Source: Nocardioides mangrovi (lineage in GTDB: Bacteria > Actinomycetota > Actinomycetes > Propionibacteriales > Nocardioidaceae). Taken from it: a DNA stretch of 64,000 bases. Location of the stretch: assembly GCF_020073815.1 (NCBI RefSeq), contig NZ_JAIQZJ010000003.1, forward strand, positions 62,001 through 126,000. Direction: 5' to 3'. The position numbers and the translations under genes are program-made. Positions within the stretch are counted from its first letter, which is position 1, and each line of letters starts with the position of its first letter. Positions 7,824 to 15,694 of this stretch are shown here, in pieces. The notes beneath the pieces are model-generated. The model was not told the origin of the DNA. It saw only the letters and a list, made by a program, of their open reading frames with translations, and did no database searches.

Positions 7824-9296
7824 TCAGCGGCTGTGCGTCGAGGAGTCGGCGTAGGACGTGTAGGTGTAGGGGTTGTCGAGCACCTTCGACTCCGGGATCT
7901 CGGGGTTCATGCCCGCGACCCAGTCCTCCTCGCCCAGGCTGTCGCGCAGGTGGTCCACGGTCTCCTCGATCGCGCGGCGCGCCTTCGCGAGGTCGGCACC
8001 GACGAGCCGGTGCTCGTGCTTCACGACCCGGCCGTCGACCACGACGGTGTGCACGTCGCCGCGCTGCGCCTGGTAGACCACGTGGCCGTAGGGGTTGAGG
8101 ATCGGGAACATCACCGGCGACGCGTCGTTCTTGACCAGCACCACGTCGGCCTTCTTGCCGACCTCGATGCTGCCCACCTGGTCGTCCAGGCCGAGCGCCC
8201 GCGCGCCGCCGCGGGTCGCCCACTCGACGACGTCGGCGGCCCGGACCCCGAGGTGGGTGACGGTCTCGCTGGCCGCGTGCGCCTCGTGGTGCTCGCGGGC
8301 GCGGTCGGCGGACAGCGTGGCGCGCATCGCGGAGAAGATGTCGGCGCTCTGCCAGACGCTGGTGTCCATCGAGAGCGAGATCGGGATGCCGTGCCGGCGC
8401 AGCGCCCAGCTCGACGGGTAGCCCTGGCCGCAGGTCGACTCGCTCTCGGAGGCGACCGAGGCGGTGCCGCCGCTCGCGGCGATCCGCTGGTACGAGTCGT
8501 CGCTGAGCGAGGCGGCGTGGACGTAGACGGTCTGCGGGGTCATGAAGCCGTGCTCGTGCATGAGCCGGATGCCGTCGTCGTTGGTCGCACCCCAGACGCC
8601 CGCGTGGGTCGTGACCGGTACGTCGAGCTCGCGCGCGACCTCGAACGCGGCCCGCTCCGGGAACTCCGGGTCGCCGGTGACGTCGAAGGCCATCTGGAAG
8701 CCGAGCATGTCGGTGCGCTTCATCCGGCGCTCGACGAAGTCCCGGAACTCCGGGGTGGTCGACCACTCCCACGGCCCGGCCTGGATGTTGCCGTAGGCGA
8801 AGACGAAGCGACCCGGGACCTCCTCCAGCGCGTCGACCGCGGCGTCCGCGTGGTCGACGGTGTGCAGGTTGTGCGACCAGTCGACGCTCGTGGTGACGCC
8901 GGCCTCCAGTGCCTCGAGCCCGCTGAGCAGGTTGCCGGCGTAGACGTCCTGGGGCCGGAACTTCCGGCCGTGCTCGAGGTAGTTCCACACGAAGTACTGG
9001 GTGAGCGTCCAGTCGGCGCCGTAGCCGCGCACCGCGGTCTGCCACATGTGCCGGTGGGTGTCGATCATGCCGGGCATCACGATGCCGCCGCCGGCGTCGA
9101 CCTCGGCGGTGCCCTCCGGCACCTCCAGCGCCGGTCCGACCGCGGCGATGCGGTCGCCGACGACCAGCACGTCGACGTCGGCCAGCACCGTGCGCCGGTC
9201 GTCCATGGTGAGCACGGTGCCGCCGCGGAACACCACCGCGGGAGCGTTGACCAGGGCGGTGGCCGAGGTGGTGGTGACGTCGGCGGTGGTGGTCAT
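7824..9296 (-). CDS. Amidohydrolase (TrzA/AtzB/MTA deaminase-like)
   Basis: This is a metal-dependent hydrolase of the cytosine-deaminase-like branch, 490 residues, acting on a C-N (or C-halogen) bond of a cyclic or aryl amine. The N-terminal beta-sandwich (GGTVLTMDDRRTVLADVDVLV) leads to the metal site DTHRHMW. Further ligands are THAGVWGA, VYVHAASLSDD and the catalytic Asp in SLSMDTSVWQS. The C-terminal sandwich includes GSIEVGKKADVVLV. ATG 9296 has a good Shine-Dalgarno (GGAGG) 12 bases upstream; an in-frame ATG 39 bases upstream sits in the operator. A CGGACA-N2-TGTCCG palindrome at 9329 places it in the IclR module. Substrate is unknown. Confidence 0.85.
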   Translation of the reverse strand: MTTTADVTTTSATALVNAPAVVFRGGTVLTMDDRRTVLADVDVLVVGDRIAAVGPALEVPEGTAEVDAGGGIVMPGMIDTHRHMWQTAVRGYGADWTLTQYFVWNYLEHGRKFRPQDVYAGNLLSGLEALEAGVTTSVDWSHNLHTVDHADAAVDALEEVPGRFVFAYGNIQAGPWEWSTTPEFRDFVERRMKRTDMLGFQMAFDVTGDPEFPERAAFEVARELDVPVTTHAGVWGATNDDGIRLMHEHGFMTPQTVYVHAASLSDDSYQRIAASGGTASVASESESTCGQGYPSSWALRRHGIPISLSMDTSVWQSADIFSAMRATLSADRAREHHEAHAASETVTHLGVRAADVVEWATRGGARALGLDDQVGSIEVGKKADVVLVKNDASPVMFPILNPYGHVVYQAQRGDVHTVVVDGRVVKHEHRLVGADLAKARRAIEETVDHLRDSLGEEDWVAGMNPEIPESKVLDNPYTYTSYADSSTHSR

Positions 9297-9328
9297 CTCG
9301 GGTCTACCTCCGGGCGATGGGCAGGTCG

Positions 9329-9342
9329 CGGACAAATGTCCG
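9329..9342. promoter_or_regulatory. IclR-type operator before the amidohydrolase gene
   Basis: CGGACA-AA-TGTCCG has perfect 6-base arms around a 2-base centre. It lies 33 bases upstream of the amidohydrolase ATG. The same palindrome recurs at 9430-9443 in front of the divergent operon and, with one change, at 6929-6942. Confidence 0.62.
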
Positions 9343-9429
9343 TTTTGCGATCAGCGTCGTGTAACGCCGGTCACCTGTCAAGGGTTCCGACCCCCACTTG
9401 ACAGCGTCGGTGAGCGCGCGCGAGATTGG

Positions 9430-9443
9430 CGGACAGTTGTCCG
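9430..9443. promoter_or_regulatory. IclR-type operator before the CoA-transferase operon
   Basis: CGGACA-GT-TGTCCG has perfect arms and ends 23 bases before the CoA-transferase GTG. It is flanked by GG on the left and CAAAACTG on the right. It is the second palindrome in this divergent promoter region. Confidence 0.62.
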
Positions 9444-9466
9444 CAAAACTGTGGAGGAGTGTCGCG

Positions 9467-10657
9467 GTGCCCACCAGCCCAGGTCGACCCCCGCTCGAGG
9501 GCGTGCTGATCGCCGACTTCTCCCGGGTGCTCGCCGGGCCCTACGCCACGATGCTCCTGGCCGACCTCGGCGCCGACGTGGTCAAGGTCGAGAGCCCGGC
9601 CGGCGACGACACCCGCCACTGGGTCCCGCCGCGGCGCGACGACACCGGCACCTACTACCTCGCGATCAACCGCAACAAGCGCTCGATCGTGCTCGACCTC
9701 AAGGACGCCGACGACCTCGCCGTGGCGCACGAGCTCTCGACCCGGGCGGACGTGCTGATCCACAACTTCAAGCCCGGCGGCCTCGACCGCTTCGGGCTCG
9801 GGTACGACGACGTCGCGACCCGCAACCCGCGGGCGGTCTACTGCTCGATCAGCGGCTTCGGCTCCACCGGCGGCGCCCACCTGCCCGGCTACGACCTGCT
9901 CGTGCAGGCGATGTCCGGGCTCATGGACCTCACCGGCGACCCCGACGGCCAGCCCTTCCGGGCCGGCATCTCGGTCTTCGACGTGATGACCGGCCTGCAC
10001 TCGGTGATCGGCATCCTCGCCGCGCTCCGCCACCGCGAGGTGACCGGCGAGGGCCAGCACGTCGAGACCAACCTGCTCTCGACCGCGATGTCGTCGCTGG
10101 TCAACCAGACCTCGGCGTACGTCGCCGGCGGCGTCGTCCCGCACCGGATGGGCAACTCCCACCTCAGCCTCTTCCCCTACGAGCCGCTCGCGACCGGCGA
10201 CGGCGACCTCGTGATCGCGGCCGGCAACGACGGGCAGTACCGCCGGCTCGTGCAGGCCCTCGGAGCGCCCGAGCTCGCCGACGACCCCCGCTTCGCCACC
10301 GTCGGCGACCGCAACGACCACCGCGAGGAGCTGCGACCGCTGCTGCTCGAGCGGCTGGCGACCCGGACCGCCCAGGAGTGGTTCGCCGAGCTCAGCGACG
10401 CCGGGATCCCCTGCGGCCCGATCAACGACGTGCGCGGCGGGGTCGAGCTCGCGGAGTCGCTGGGCCTGGAGCCGGTCGTCGAGGTCGGCGGCATCCCGAC
10501 CGTGCGCAACCCGATCCGCTTCAGCGCGACCCCCGCCCGCTACGACCTCCCGCCCCCGGGGCTCGACGACCACGGCGAGGAGATCCGCCGCTGGCTCGGC
10601 TTCGGGCCGCACCCGCACGACGACGTACCGCCGCACACCGCCCAGGAGCTCCCGTGA
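9467..10657 (+). CDS. CaiB/BaiF-type (family III) CoA transferase
   Basis: This enzyme moves CoA from one acyl-CoA to a free acid; 396 residues, usual for the family. It begins PLEGVLIADFSRVLAGPYATM, with GADVVKVESPAGDDTR next; the catalytic Asp is in the GLMDLTGDPDG region. The C-terminus has the typical AGIPCGPINDVRG. GTG 9467 follows a GGAGGA ribosome site by 8 bases. The gene is first in a three-gene operon; its stop overlaps the next start (GTGA). With the citryl-CoA-lyase-like protein downstream it may activate a C4-C6 di- or tricarboxylate coming from ring cleavage. Confidence 0.9.
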   Translation: MPTSPGRPPLEGVLIADFSRVLAGPYATMLLADLGADVVKVESPAGDDTRHWVPPRRDDTGTYYLAINRNKRSIVLDLKDADDLAVAHELSTRADVLIHNFKPGGLDRFGLGYDDVATRNPRAVYCSISGFGSTGGAHLPGYDLLVQAMSGLMDLTGDPDGQPFRAGISVFDVMTGLHSVIGILAALRHREVTGEGQHVETNLLSTAMSSLVNQTSAYVAGGVVPHRMGNSHLSLFPYEPLATGDGDLVIAAGNDGQYRRLVQALGAPELADDPRFATVGDRNDHREELRPLLLERLATRTAQEWFAELSDAGIPCGPINDVRGGVELAESLGLEPVVEVGGIPTVRNPIRFSATPARYDLPPPGLDDHGEEIRRWLGFGPHPHDDVPPHTAQELP

Positions 10658-11460
10658 CCGACGACCACCCGACGTACGGCACCTCGCTCGGCGTCTCGGA
10701 CCTGCACACCATCTCGCTGCTCGGCCGCGACCTGTCCGCGGACCTGATCGGCAGGGTCAGCTTCGGGCACCTGGCCTTCCAGCTGATCACCCTCGAGGAG
10801 CCGACGCCCCAGCAGGCACGGGTCTTCGAGGCGGTGCTGGTCGCGCTGGCCGACCACGGGTTCACCCCGACGGCGATCTCCGCGCGGATGACCTACCTCA
10901 GCGCGCCGGAGTCGATCCAGGGCGCGCTCGCCTCCGGGCTGCTCGGGGGAGGGTCGCGCTTCCTCGGCGTGAGCGAGGACACGGGCCGCTTCCTCGCCGA
11001 CGCGCTCGCGGAGCTCGACGAGCTGCCGACGACCGAGGCGGGCTGGGACGCGGTGGCCGCCGACGCCGTCCGCGCCCAGCGGGCGGCCGGACGCTTCGTC
11101 CCCGGCCTCGGTCACCACCTGCACAAGGAGGGCGACCCGCGCACGCCGGTGCTCTTCGCGATCGCGCGGGAGGAGGGACAGTTCGGCCCGCACCTCGCGC
11201 TCTTCGAGGCCGTCGGCCGCGTGGCGCCCGAGGTGACCGGCAAGGCGCTGCCGCTCAACGGCGCCGGTGCCTGCGGTGCCGCGCTGGCCGACATCGGGAT
11301 CCCGATCGAGCTCCTGCGCGGCGTGGTGCTGCTCGCCCGGTGCGCCGGCCTGCTCGGCCACATCGCCGAGGAGGTGCGCGGCCACCGCGTCGCGGCTGCC
11401 GTGTTCGCCGACGTCGAGCGGCACGCCGTCTACGTCGACCCGACGGCCGCGGACGAGTGA
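10654..11460 (+). CDS. Citryl-CoA lyase / citrate synthase-family protein
   Basis: At 268 residues this is a short member of the citrate synthase fold. The signature GLGHHLHKEGDPRTPVLF corresponds to the catalytic His loop of citrate synthase, and TLEEPTPQQARVFEAVLVALADHG to the N-terminal helical part. Proteins of this length are usually citryl-CoA (or citramalyl/4-carboxy-4-hydroxy-2-oxo-adipate type) lyases rather than synthases. Coupling by 4-base overlaps to a CoA transferase upstream and a reductase downstream supports cleavage of a CoA-activated hydroxy acid. The likely products would be acetyl-CoA and an oxoacid; this is inference. Confidence 0.8.
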   Translation: MTDDHPTYGTSLGVSDLHTISLLGRDLSADLIGRVSFGHLAFQLITLEEPTPQQARVFEAVLVALADHGFTPTAISARMTYLSAPESIQGALASGLLGGGSRFLGVSEDTGRFLADALAELDELPTTEAGWDAVAADAVRAQRAAGRFVPGLGHHLHKEGDPRTPVLFAIAREEGQFGPHLALFEAVGRVAPEVTGKALPLNGAGACGAALADIGIPIELLRGVVLLARCAGLLGHIAEEVRGHRVAAAVFADVERHAVYVDPTAADE

Positions 11461-12437
11461 TACGCGCCGCCCACCTGCACACCTGCGGCGAGCCGCCGCA
11501 CCCGGTCGCGGTCGACGAACCGGTCGCCGGCGAGGGCCAGGCGCTCGTCGAGGTGACGGCCGCGCCGATCACGCCGCTCGACCTGCTCTGCGCCAGCGGC
11601 ACCTCCTACTTCGGCGCGCCCGCGACGCCGTACGTCCCGGGGGTCCAGGCGGTCGGCGTCGTCCGCTCGTCGTCGCGGCTGTCCCCCGGCACCCGGGTGT
11701 GGTTCCCGACGTCGGCCGGGATGGCGCCCGGCGACGGCGGGATGGCGGAGCTGGCCGTCGTCGCCGACGCGGACCTGGTCCCGGTCGCGGGCACCGTGGC
11801 CGACGCGCAGCTGGCCGCTCTCGGGCTCTCGGCGATCGCGGCATGGACCGCCCTGGCGCTGCGCGGAGAGCTGGCCGCCGGCGAGCGGGTGCTGGTCCTC
11901 GGCAGCAGCGGCGTGGTCGGGACCGTCGGGCTCCAGGCGGCCCGGCTGCTCGGCGCCTCCGCGGTCTTCGGCGCCGCCATCGAGCCGGGCGCCGAGGACG
12001 CCGCGCTGGCGCTTGGCGCCGACGGCTTCGTCCCGCTCTCCCGCGACGACGACGTGGACGGGCTCGCCGCCCGGATGAGGGACGTCGTCGGCGAGGTCGA
12101 CGTGGTGCTCGACCCGCTCTGCGGGGTGCCGTCCTCGGCCGCTGCCCTCTGCCTCGCCCCTCGTGGGCGGCTGGTCAACCTCGGGTCGAGCGCCGCGCCG
12201 ACCGCGACGTACTCCTCGACCCACCTGCGCTCCGGGTCGCGGGAGGTCCGCGGCTACACCAACAACGACCTCACCGCCGAGCAGCGGCTCGCGGCGCTGA
12301 CCGCGATCGAGGAGCACGCGGCGGCCGGCCGGCTGCGGGCGCCGCACGAGGTGTTCGACGTCGAGGACGTCGCGACCGCGTGGACCCGTCAGGCCCGCGG
12401 CGAGGTGCACGGGCGCGCGGTCGTCACCTTCACCTGA
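11457..12437 (+). CDS. Zinc-free medium-chain dehydrogenase / quinone oxidoreductase
   Basis: This is an NADPH-dependent MDR-family reductase of 326 residues. The GroES-like domain contains VEVTAAPITPLDLLCASG and TPYVPGVQAVGVV; the Rossmann domain has the nucleotide loop VLGSSGVVGTVGLQAARLLGA. No zinc-binding Cys/His set is visible, which fits the quinone oxidoreductase or enoyl reductase branch. Its GTG overlaps the previous stop by 4 bases. The 3-prime end overlaps the convergent XRE gene by 8 bases (12430-12437). It probably reduces an unsaturated or quinone intermediate of the IclR-controlled pathway. Confidence 0.85.
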   Translation: MIRAAHLHTCGEPPHPVAVDEPVAGEGQALVEVTAAPITPLDLLCASGTSYFGAPATPYVPGVQAVGVVRSSSRLSPGTRVWFPTSAGMAPGDGGMAELAVVADADLVPVAGTVADAQLAALGLSAIAAWTALALRGELAAGERVLVLGSSGVVGTVGLQAARLLGASAVFGAAIEPGAEDAALALGADGFVPLSRDDDVDGLAARMRDVVGEVDVVLDPLCGVPSSAAALCLAPRGRLVNLGSSAAPTATYSSTHLRSGSREVRGYTNNDLTAEQRLAALTAIEEHAAAGRLRAPHEVFDVEDVATAWTRQARGEVHGRAVVTFT

Positions 12438-13248
12438 CGGCGAGCGAGCCGAGGAGGGCGAGCTTCTCGACGGCGTCCGTCCCCGGCTCGGGGTGCTGGA
12501 CGACGAGCATCAGGCCGTCGGTGCCCTCGATCGCCAGCTTGGACATCGAGAGGGTGATCTCCCCGACCTGCGGGTGGTCCATCCGGATCGACCGGCTCTG
12601 GACCGGCTTCACGTCGTGACGCGCCCACGCCTGGCGGAACTCCTCGCTGGCCAGCGACAGCTCGCCGACCAGCTGGACCACGCGCGGGTCGTCGACGTCG
12701 CCGCCGATCCGGTTGCGGAAGCCCGCGACGAGCCGCGGCGCGGTGCGCTCCCAGTCGGGGTGGATCGCCCGCTCGGCCGGGTCGAGGAAGATCGAGAGCA
12801 GGCGGTTCTCCCCCACGCGCACGTTGGGGTTGACCGCGGTGGCGAGGGCGTTGGCGGCCAGGAGGTCGAGGTAGCGACCCTCCACGAACGCCGGCAGCCC
12901 GACCACCTCGAGCAGCTGCGCGATCCCGGGCGGGACGGTCTCGCGGCGGGCCCGGCGGGCGCGGGAGCGCGGACGCGGTGCGCCCATCTGGAGCAGGTAG
13001 GCCGTCGCGGTCTCGTCGAGCTGGAGCACGCCGGACAGCGACTCGAGCACCTGCACCGACGGGTTGCGGTCGCGGCCCTGCTCGAGCCGGAGGTAGTAGT
13101 CGGCGCTGATGCCCGCGAGCATCGCGACCTCCTCGCGGCGCAGGCCGGGCACCCGTCGTACGCCGTGGGTCGGGAGCCCGACGTCGTCGGGCGTGACCTG
13201 CTCGCGCCGCGCGCGGAGATAGTCGCCCAGGCGGTTGTCGTCGCTCAC
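12430..13248 (-). CDS. XRE-family regulator with MmyB-like ligand-binding domain
   Basis: This 272-residue DNA-binding protein has an N-terminal helix-turn-helix (LRREEVAMLAGISADYYLRLEQGRDRNPS split across its two helices) preceded by LGDYLRARREQVTPDDVGLP, the usual start of this subfamily. The C-terminal MmyB-like domain includes LLAANALATAVNPN and SRSIRMDHPQVGEI. GTG 13248 was chosen because homologues start at this point; the reading upstream is low-complexity. It is divergent from an aldo/keto reductase gene, a frequent pairing in actinobacteria in which the regulator represses the reductase. An inverted repeat lies between them at 13287-13303. Confidence 0.88.
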   Translation of the reverse strand: MSDDNRLGDYLRARREQVTPDDVGLPTHGVRRVPGLRREEVAMLAGISADYYLRLEQGRDRNPSVQVLESLSGVLQLDETATAYLLQMGAPRPRSRARRARRETVPPGIAQLLEVVGLPAFVEGRYLDLLAANALATAVNPNVRVGENRLLSIFLDPAERAIHPDWERTAPRLVAGFRNRIGGDVDDPRVVQLVGELSLASEEFRQAWARHDVKPVQSRSIRMDHPQVGEITLSMSKLAIEGTDGLMLVVQHPEPGTDAVEKLALLGSLAVR

Positions 13249-13286
13249 CCCAGCCACGGTAGTCGTGCGCCACTCGCGGTCCCTGG

Positions 13287-13303
13287 TCCTGTCACTCCCA
13301 GGA
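13287..13303. promoter_or_regulatory. Inverted repeat TCCTG-N7-CAGGA, possible XRE operator
   Basis: The 5-base arms lie in the 102-base divergent gap between the XRE regulator and the aldo/keto reductase genes, 39 bases from the regulator start. The arms are short, so this is a weak call supported mainly by position. Confidence 0.35.
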
Positions 13304-13350
13304 ACACCGGGGGGCTGGGTGACCGCGCGCCGACGGGGCACGGTGGAGGC

Positions 13351-14211
13351 ATGACAACCACGACTTCACTCCCCGGCGGCACCTGGACGATGGGCGACCA
13401 CACGGTCACCCGGGTCGGGTACGGCGCGATGCAGCTCGCCGGCCCGCACGTCTTCGGTCCGCCCGCCGACCGCGACGCGGCGCTCGAGGTGCTGCGCACC
13501 GTGGTCGAGCTGGGCATCAACCACATCGACACCAGCGACTTCTACGGCCCCCACGTCACCAACGAGCTGATCCGCGAGGCGCTGCACCCCTACCCGGCCG
13601 ACCTCGTGATCGTCACCAAGGTGGGCGGCCGCCGCGACGAGAAGGGCGACTGGCTGCCCGCCCAGTCCCCGGCCGAGCTCCGTCAGGGCGTGCTCGACAA
13701 CCTCGAGCGCCTGGACCTGCCCGCCATGGACGTGGTGAACCTGCGGATCATGGACGAGCCGACCGCCTCGATCGGCGAGCGGATGGAGGCGATGGCCGCG
13801 CTGCAGCAGGAGGGCCTGGTCCGCCACATCGGCCTCTCGACAGTCTCGACCCGGCAGGTCGAGGAGGCCCAGGCGATCGCGCCGATCGTCCAGGTGCAGA
13901 ACATGTACAACCTCGCCCACCGCGAGGACGACGACCTCGTCGACGCCCTGAACGAGCAGGGCATCGCCTACGTCCCCTACTTCCCGCTCGGCGGCTTCAG
14001 CCCGCTGCAGTCCTCCGAGCTCTCCGCCGTGGCCGACCGCCTCGGCGCCACCCCGATGGCCGTCGCGCTCGCCTGGCTGATGCAGCGCTCCCCCAACGTC
14101 CTGCTCATCCCGGGCACGTCCTCGGTCGCCCACCTGCGTGAGAACGTCGCGGGCGCTGGCCTCGAGCTCTCCCCCGAGGACGTCACCGAGCTCGACGCGA
14201 TCGGCCGCTGA
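13351..14211 (+). CDS. Aldo/keto reductase
   Basis: This NADPH-dependent reductase of 286 residues has the (beta/alpha)8 fold. Catalytic-site motifs are visible: GINHIDTSDFYGP (Asp and Tyr), LVIVTKVGGR (Lys) and DVVNLRIMD, where the usual active-site His is Arg, as in the YdbC-like subgroup. The C-terminal cofactor region reads LLIPGTSSVAHLREN. An ATG preceded by GGTGGAGG gives a clear start. It is divergent from its probable XRE repressor. Detoxification of aldehydes or dicarbonyls is the usual role; the substrate here is not known. Confidence 0.9.
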   Translation: MTTTTSLPGGTWTMGDHTVTRVGYGAMQLAGPHVFGPPADRDAALEVLRTVVELGINHIDTSDFYGPHVTNELIREALHPYPADLVIVTKVGGRRDEKGDWLPAQSPAELRQGVLDNLERLDLPAMDVVNLRIMDEPTASIGERMEAMAALQQEGLVRHIGLSTVSTRQVEEAQAIAPIVQVQNMYNLAHREDDDLVDALNEQGIAYVPYFPLGGFSPLQSSELSAVADRLGATPMAVALAWLMQRSPNVLLIPGTSSVAHLRENVAGAGLELSPEDVTELDAIGR

Positions 14212-14224
14212 CGGCCCGTATGCC

Positions 14225-14230
14225 TAGGGT
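14225..14230 (+). promoter_or_regulatory. -10 element TAGGGT of a leaderless methyltransferase gene
   Basis: TAGGGT ends 7 bases before the GTG at 14238, the spacing seen at other leaderless starts in this window (5040, 42032, 43088). This favours GTG 14238 over the ATG at 14220, which lies upstream of the element. Confidence 0.55.
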
Positions 14231-14237
14231 GTGCCGC

Positions 14238-14849
14238 GTGAGAGCGAGCGGCGTGCACCCATTCGCAGAGCGGTGGAACCACAACACGCACTACTTCCCG
14301 CTCCTCGCCTCCCGCATCCCCGTCTCCACGACTCGACTCCTCGACGTCGGCTGCGGGGAGGGCACCTTCTGCCGCTTCGTCGCGGACGAGCATCGGACCG
14401 TCGTCGGGGTGGACCACGACCCGTCAGTACTGCCTGCCTCGACGACGAGCGTGCGGTACGTCCTCGGCTCCGCCGAGACACTGCCGTTCGCGGACGGGTC
14501 GTTCGACGCGGTGACGATGACGATGGTGCTCCATCACGTGGATCCTGGACGCGCCCTGGCAGAGGCTGCGCGGGTCCTCGCTCCCGGCGGGATCCTGCTG
14601 ACCCTGGGGTACGGACGGTTCGGTGGCTGGCGCGACCTGGCGCACGAGGTCCGGGACGTCGTGACGCATCGGGTGCTGTCCCGCCGGATGCGCGCCTGGG
14701 AAGCCCCGACAGCGAAGGCCGACCCATCCGCCACGTGGGAAGAGGTGCGCGCGATGGCGGAGGCAACGCTGCCGAGCAGCACCTACCGACGCCTGCCGAT
14801 GTGGCGCTACCTGGTCGAGTGGCACCAGCCGTCGGGCGAGGACTCCTAG
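14238..14849 (+). CDS. Class I SAM-dependent methyltransferase
   Basis: The product is about 203 residues with a Methyltransf_11 core. SAM-binding motif I is LLDVGCGEGTFCRFVA, motif II VVGVDHDPS, and motif III/IV LGSAETLPFADGSFDAVTMTMVLHHV is split across the core strands. HHVDPGRALAEAARVLAPGGILLTL follows, typical of small-molecule methyltransferases. The C-terminal third (RMRAWEAPTAKADPSATWEEV) probably shapes the acceptor site. The acceptor is unknown. It is an isolated gene, convergent with the sigma-factor partner gene, with a hairpin terminator between. Confidence 0.85.
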   Translation: MRASGVHPFAERWNHNTHYFPLLASRIPVSTTRLLDVGCGEGTFCRFVADEHRTVVGVDHDPSVLPASTTSVRYVLGSAETLPFADGSFDAVTMTMVLHHVDPGRALAEAARVLAPGGILLTLGYGRFGGWRDLAHEVRDVVTHRVLSRRMRAWEAPTAKADPSATWEEVRAMAEATLPSSTYRRLPMWRYLVEWHQPSGEDS

Positions 14850-14882
14850 CGTCAGCTGCACGTCGAGCCATCAGCTCGTCGG

Positions 14883-14903
14883 CACCGGCGCGGTCCGCCG
14901 GTG
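14883..14903. terminator. Hairpin between convergent genes
   Basis: CACCGGCG and CGCCGGTG form an 8-base perfect stem with a 5-base loop, placed between the methyltransferase stop and the stop of the convergent gene at 14929. It has no T-tract, as is common in high-GC actinobacteria, and could act in both directions. Confidence 0.5.
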
Positions 14904-14928
14904 GGCGGTTGACCCGGCGGCAGGACCG

Positions 14929-15693
14929 TCAGTCGCGGCGAGGCCCGGCGTCGAGGTCGAGCACGCCGTCGTACGCGGGAGCGGTGATGCTCGGCTCGGA
15001 CCGGAGGTCCCAGCCGACCGAGATCGCCGGGTCGGCGGCCTGCTGCCGGTACACCGTCAGGTAGGGGTCGCCGTCGATCGCGGCCAGGAGCGCATCCTGG
15101 TCGCCGACCGCAGAGATCCGGAAGGGTTGGGGGTAGGGCACGCCGTCGATGATCACGGTGTCGCCCTCGCACGTGATGTCGCTGGCGCTGACGACCCGCT
15201 GGCCCTGCACCGTGACCGCGGTCGCGCCGGCCTCCCACATCGCCTTCATCACCGCCCGGATGTCCTGCTGGTGCACCAGGAGGACGTTCGGGTCGAGCTC
15301 GGTGGAGCCGATGACCTTCTCCGGGGCGTCGGCGAGGGTGACCGTCACCCCGGGCCCGGTGCGCGGCATCGAGCCGTCGGGATCCTGGATCTTCCCGCGG
15401 TGCGGTTGCGGGTCCGGATCGGCGGCACGGCTCGGGGTCTGCGAGACGGTCGGGCCGGGGGACGGTGCCGGCTGCAGGTCGTGCCCGCCCTCCCGCGCGG
15501 CGAGCAGGCCGACGACAGCGAGCACCACGATCGTGGCTGCGGCCACGAGCACCGGCGGCACCCAGGTTCGACTGCTCGGCCGGCGTCCGCCGGAGGAATC
15601 GTGCGCAGGCAACGCCGGCATCGGCGGCACGGCCAGCCGGCCGGCCACCTCGTGCAGCTCGCGACTCAGTGTCTCTTCCAGCTCGATCCCCAT
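14929..15693 (-). CDS. Membrane-anchored DUF881-like protein, probable partner of the sigma factor
   Basis: The protein has 254 residues. The cytoplasmic N-terminus (ELEETLSRELHEVAGRLAV) resembles the start of anti-sigma proteins but lacks a zinc HxxxCxxC motif. One membrane helix is at about residues 46-67 (VPPVLVAAATIVVLAVVGLL). After a Pro-rich linker the outside domain matches DUF881: AMWEAGATAVTVQGQRV, SDITCEGDTVIIDGVPYPQPF and AVGDQDALLAAI. Its ATG is one base from the stop of the sigma factor gene, so the two are co-expressed. A role as membrane anti-sigma or sensor is inference from position; DUF881 proteins are otherwise linked to cell division loci. Confidence 0.75.
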   Translation of the reverse strand: MGIELEETLSRELHEVAGRLAVPPMPALPAHDSSGGRRPSSRTWVPPVLVAAATIVVLAVVGLLAAREGGHDLQPAPSPGPTVSQTPSRAADPDPQPHRGKIQDPDGSMPRTGPGVTVTLADAPEKVIGSTELDPNVLLVHQQDIRAVMKAMWEAGATAVTVQGQRVVSASDITCEGDTVIIDGVPYPQPFRISAVGDQDALLAAIDGDPYLTVYRQQAADPAISVGWDLRSEPSITAPAYDGVLDLDAGPRRD

Positions 15694-15694
15694 C

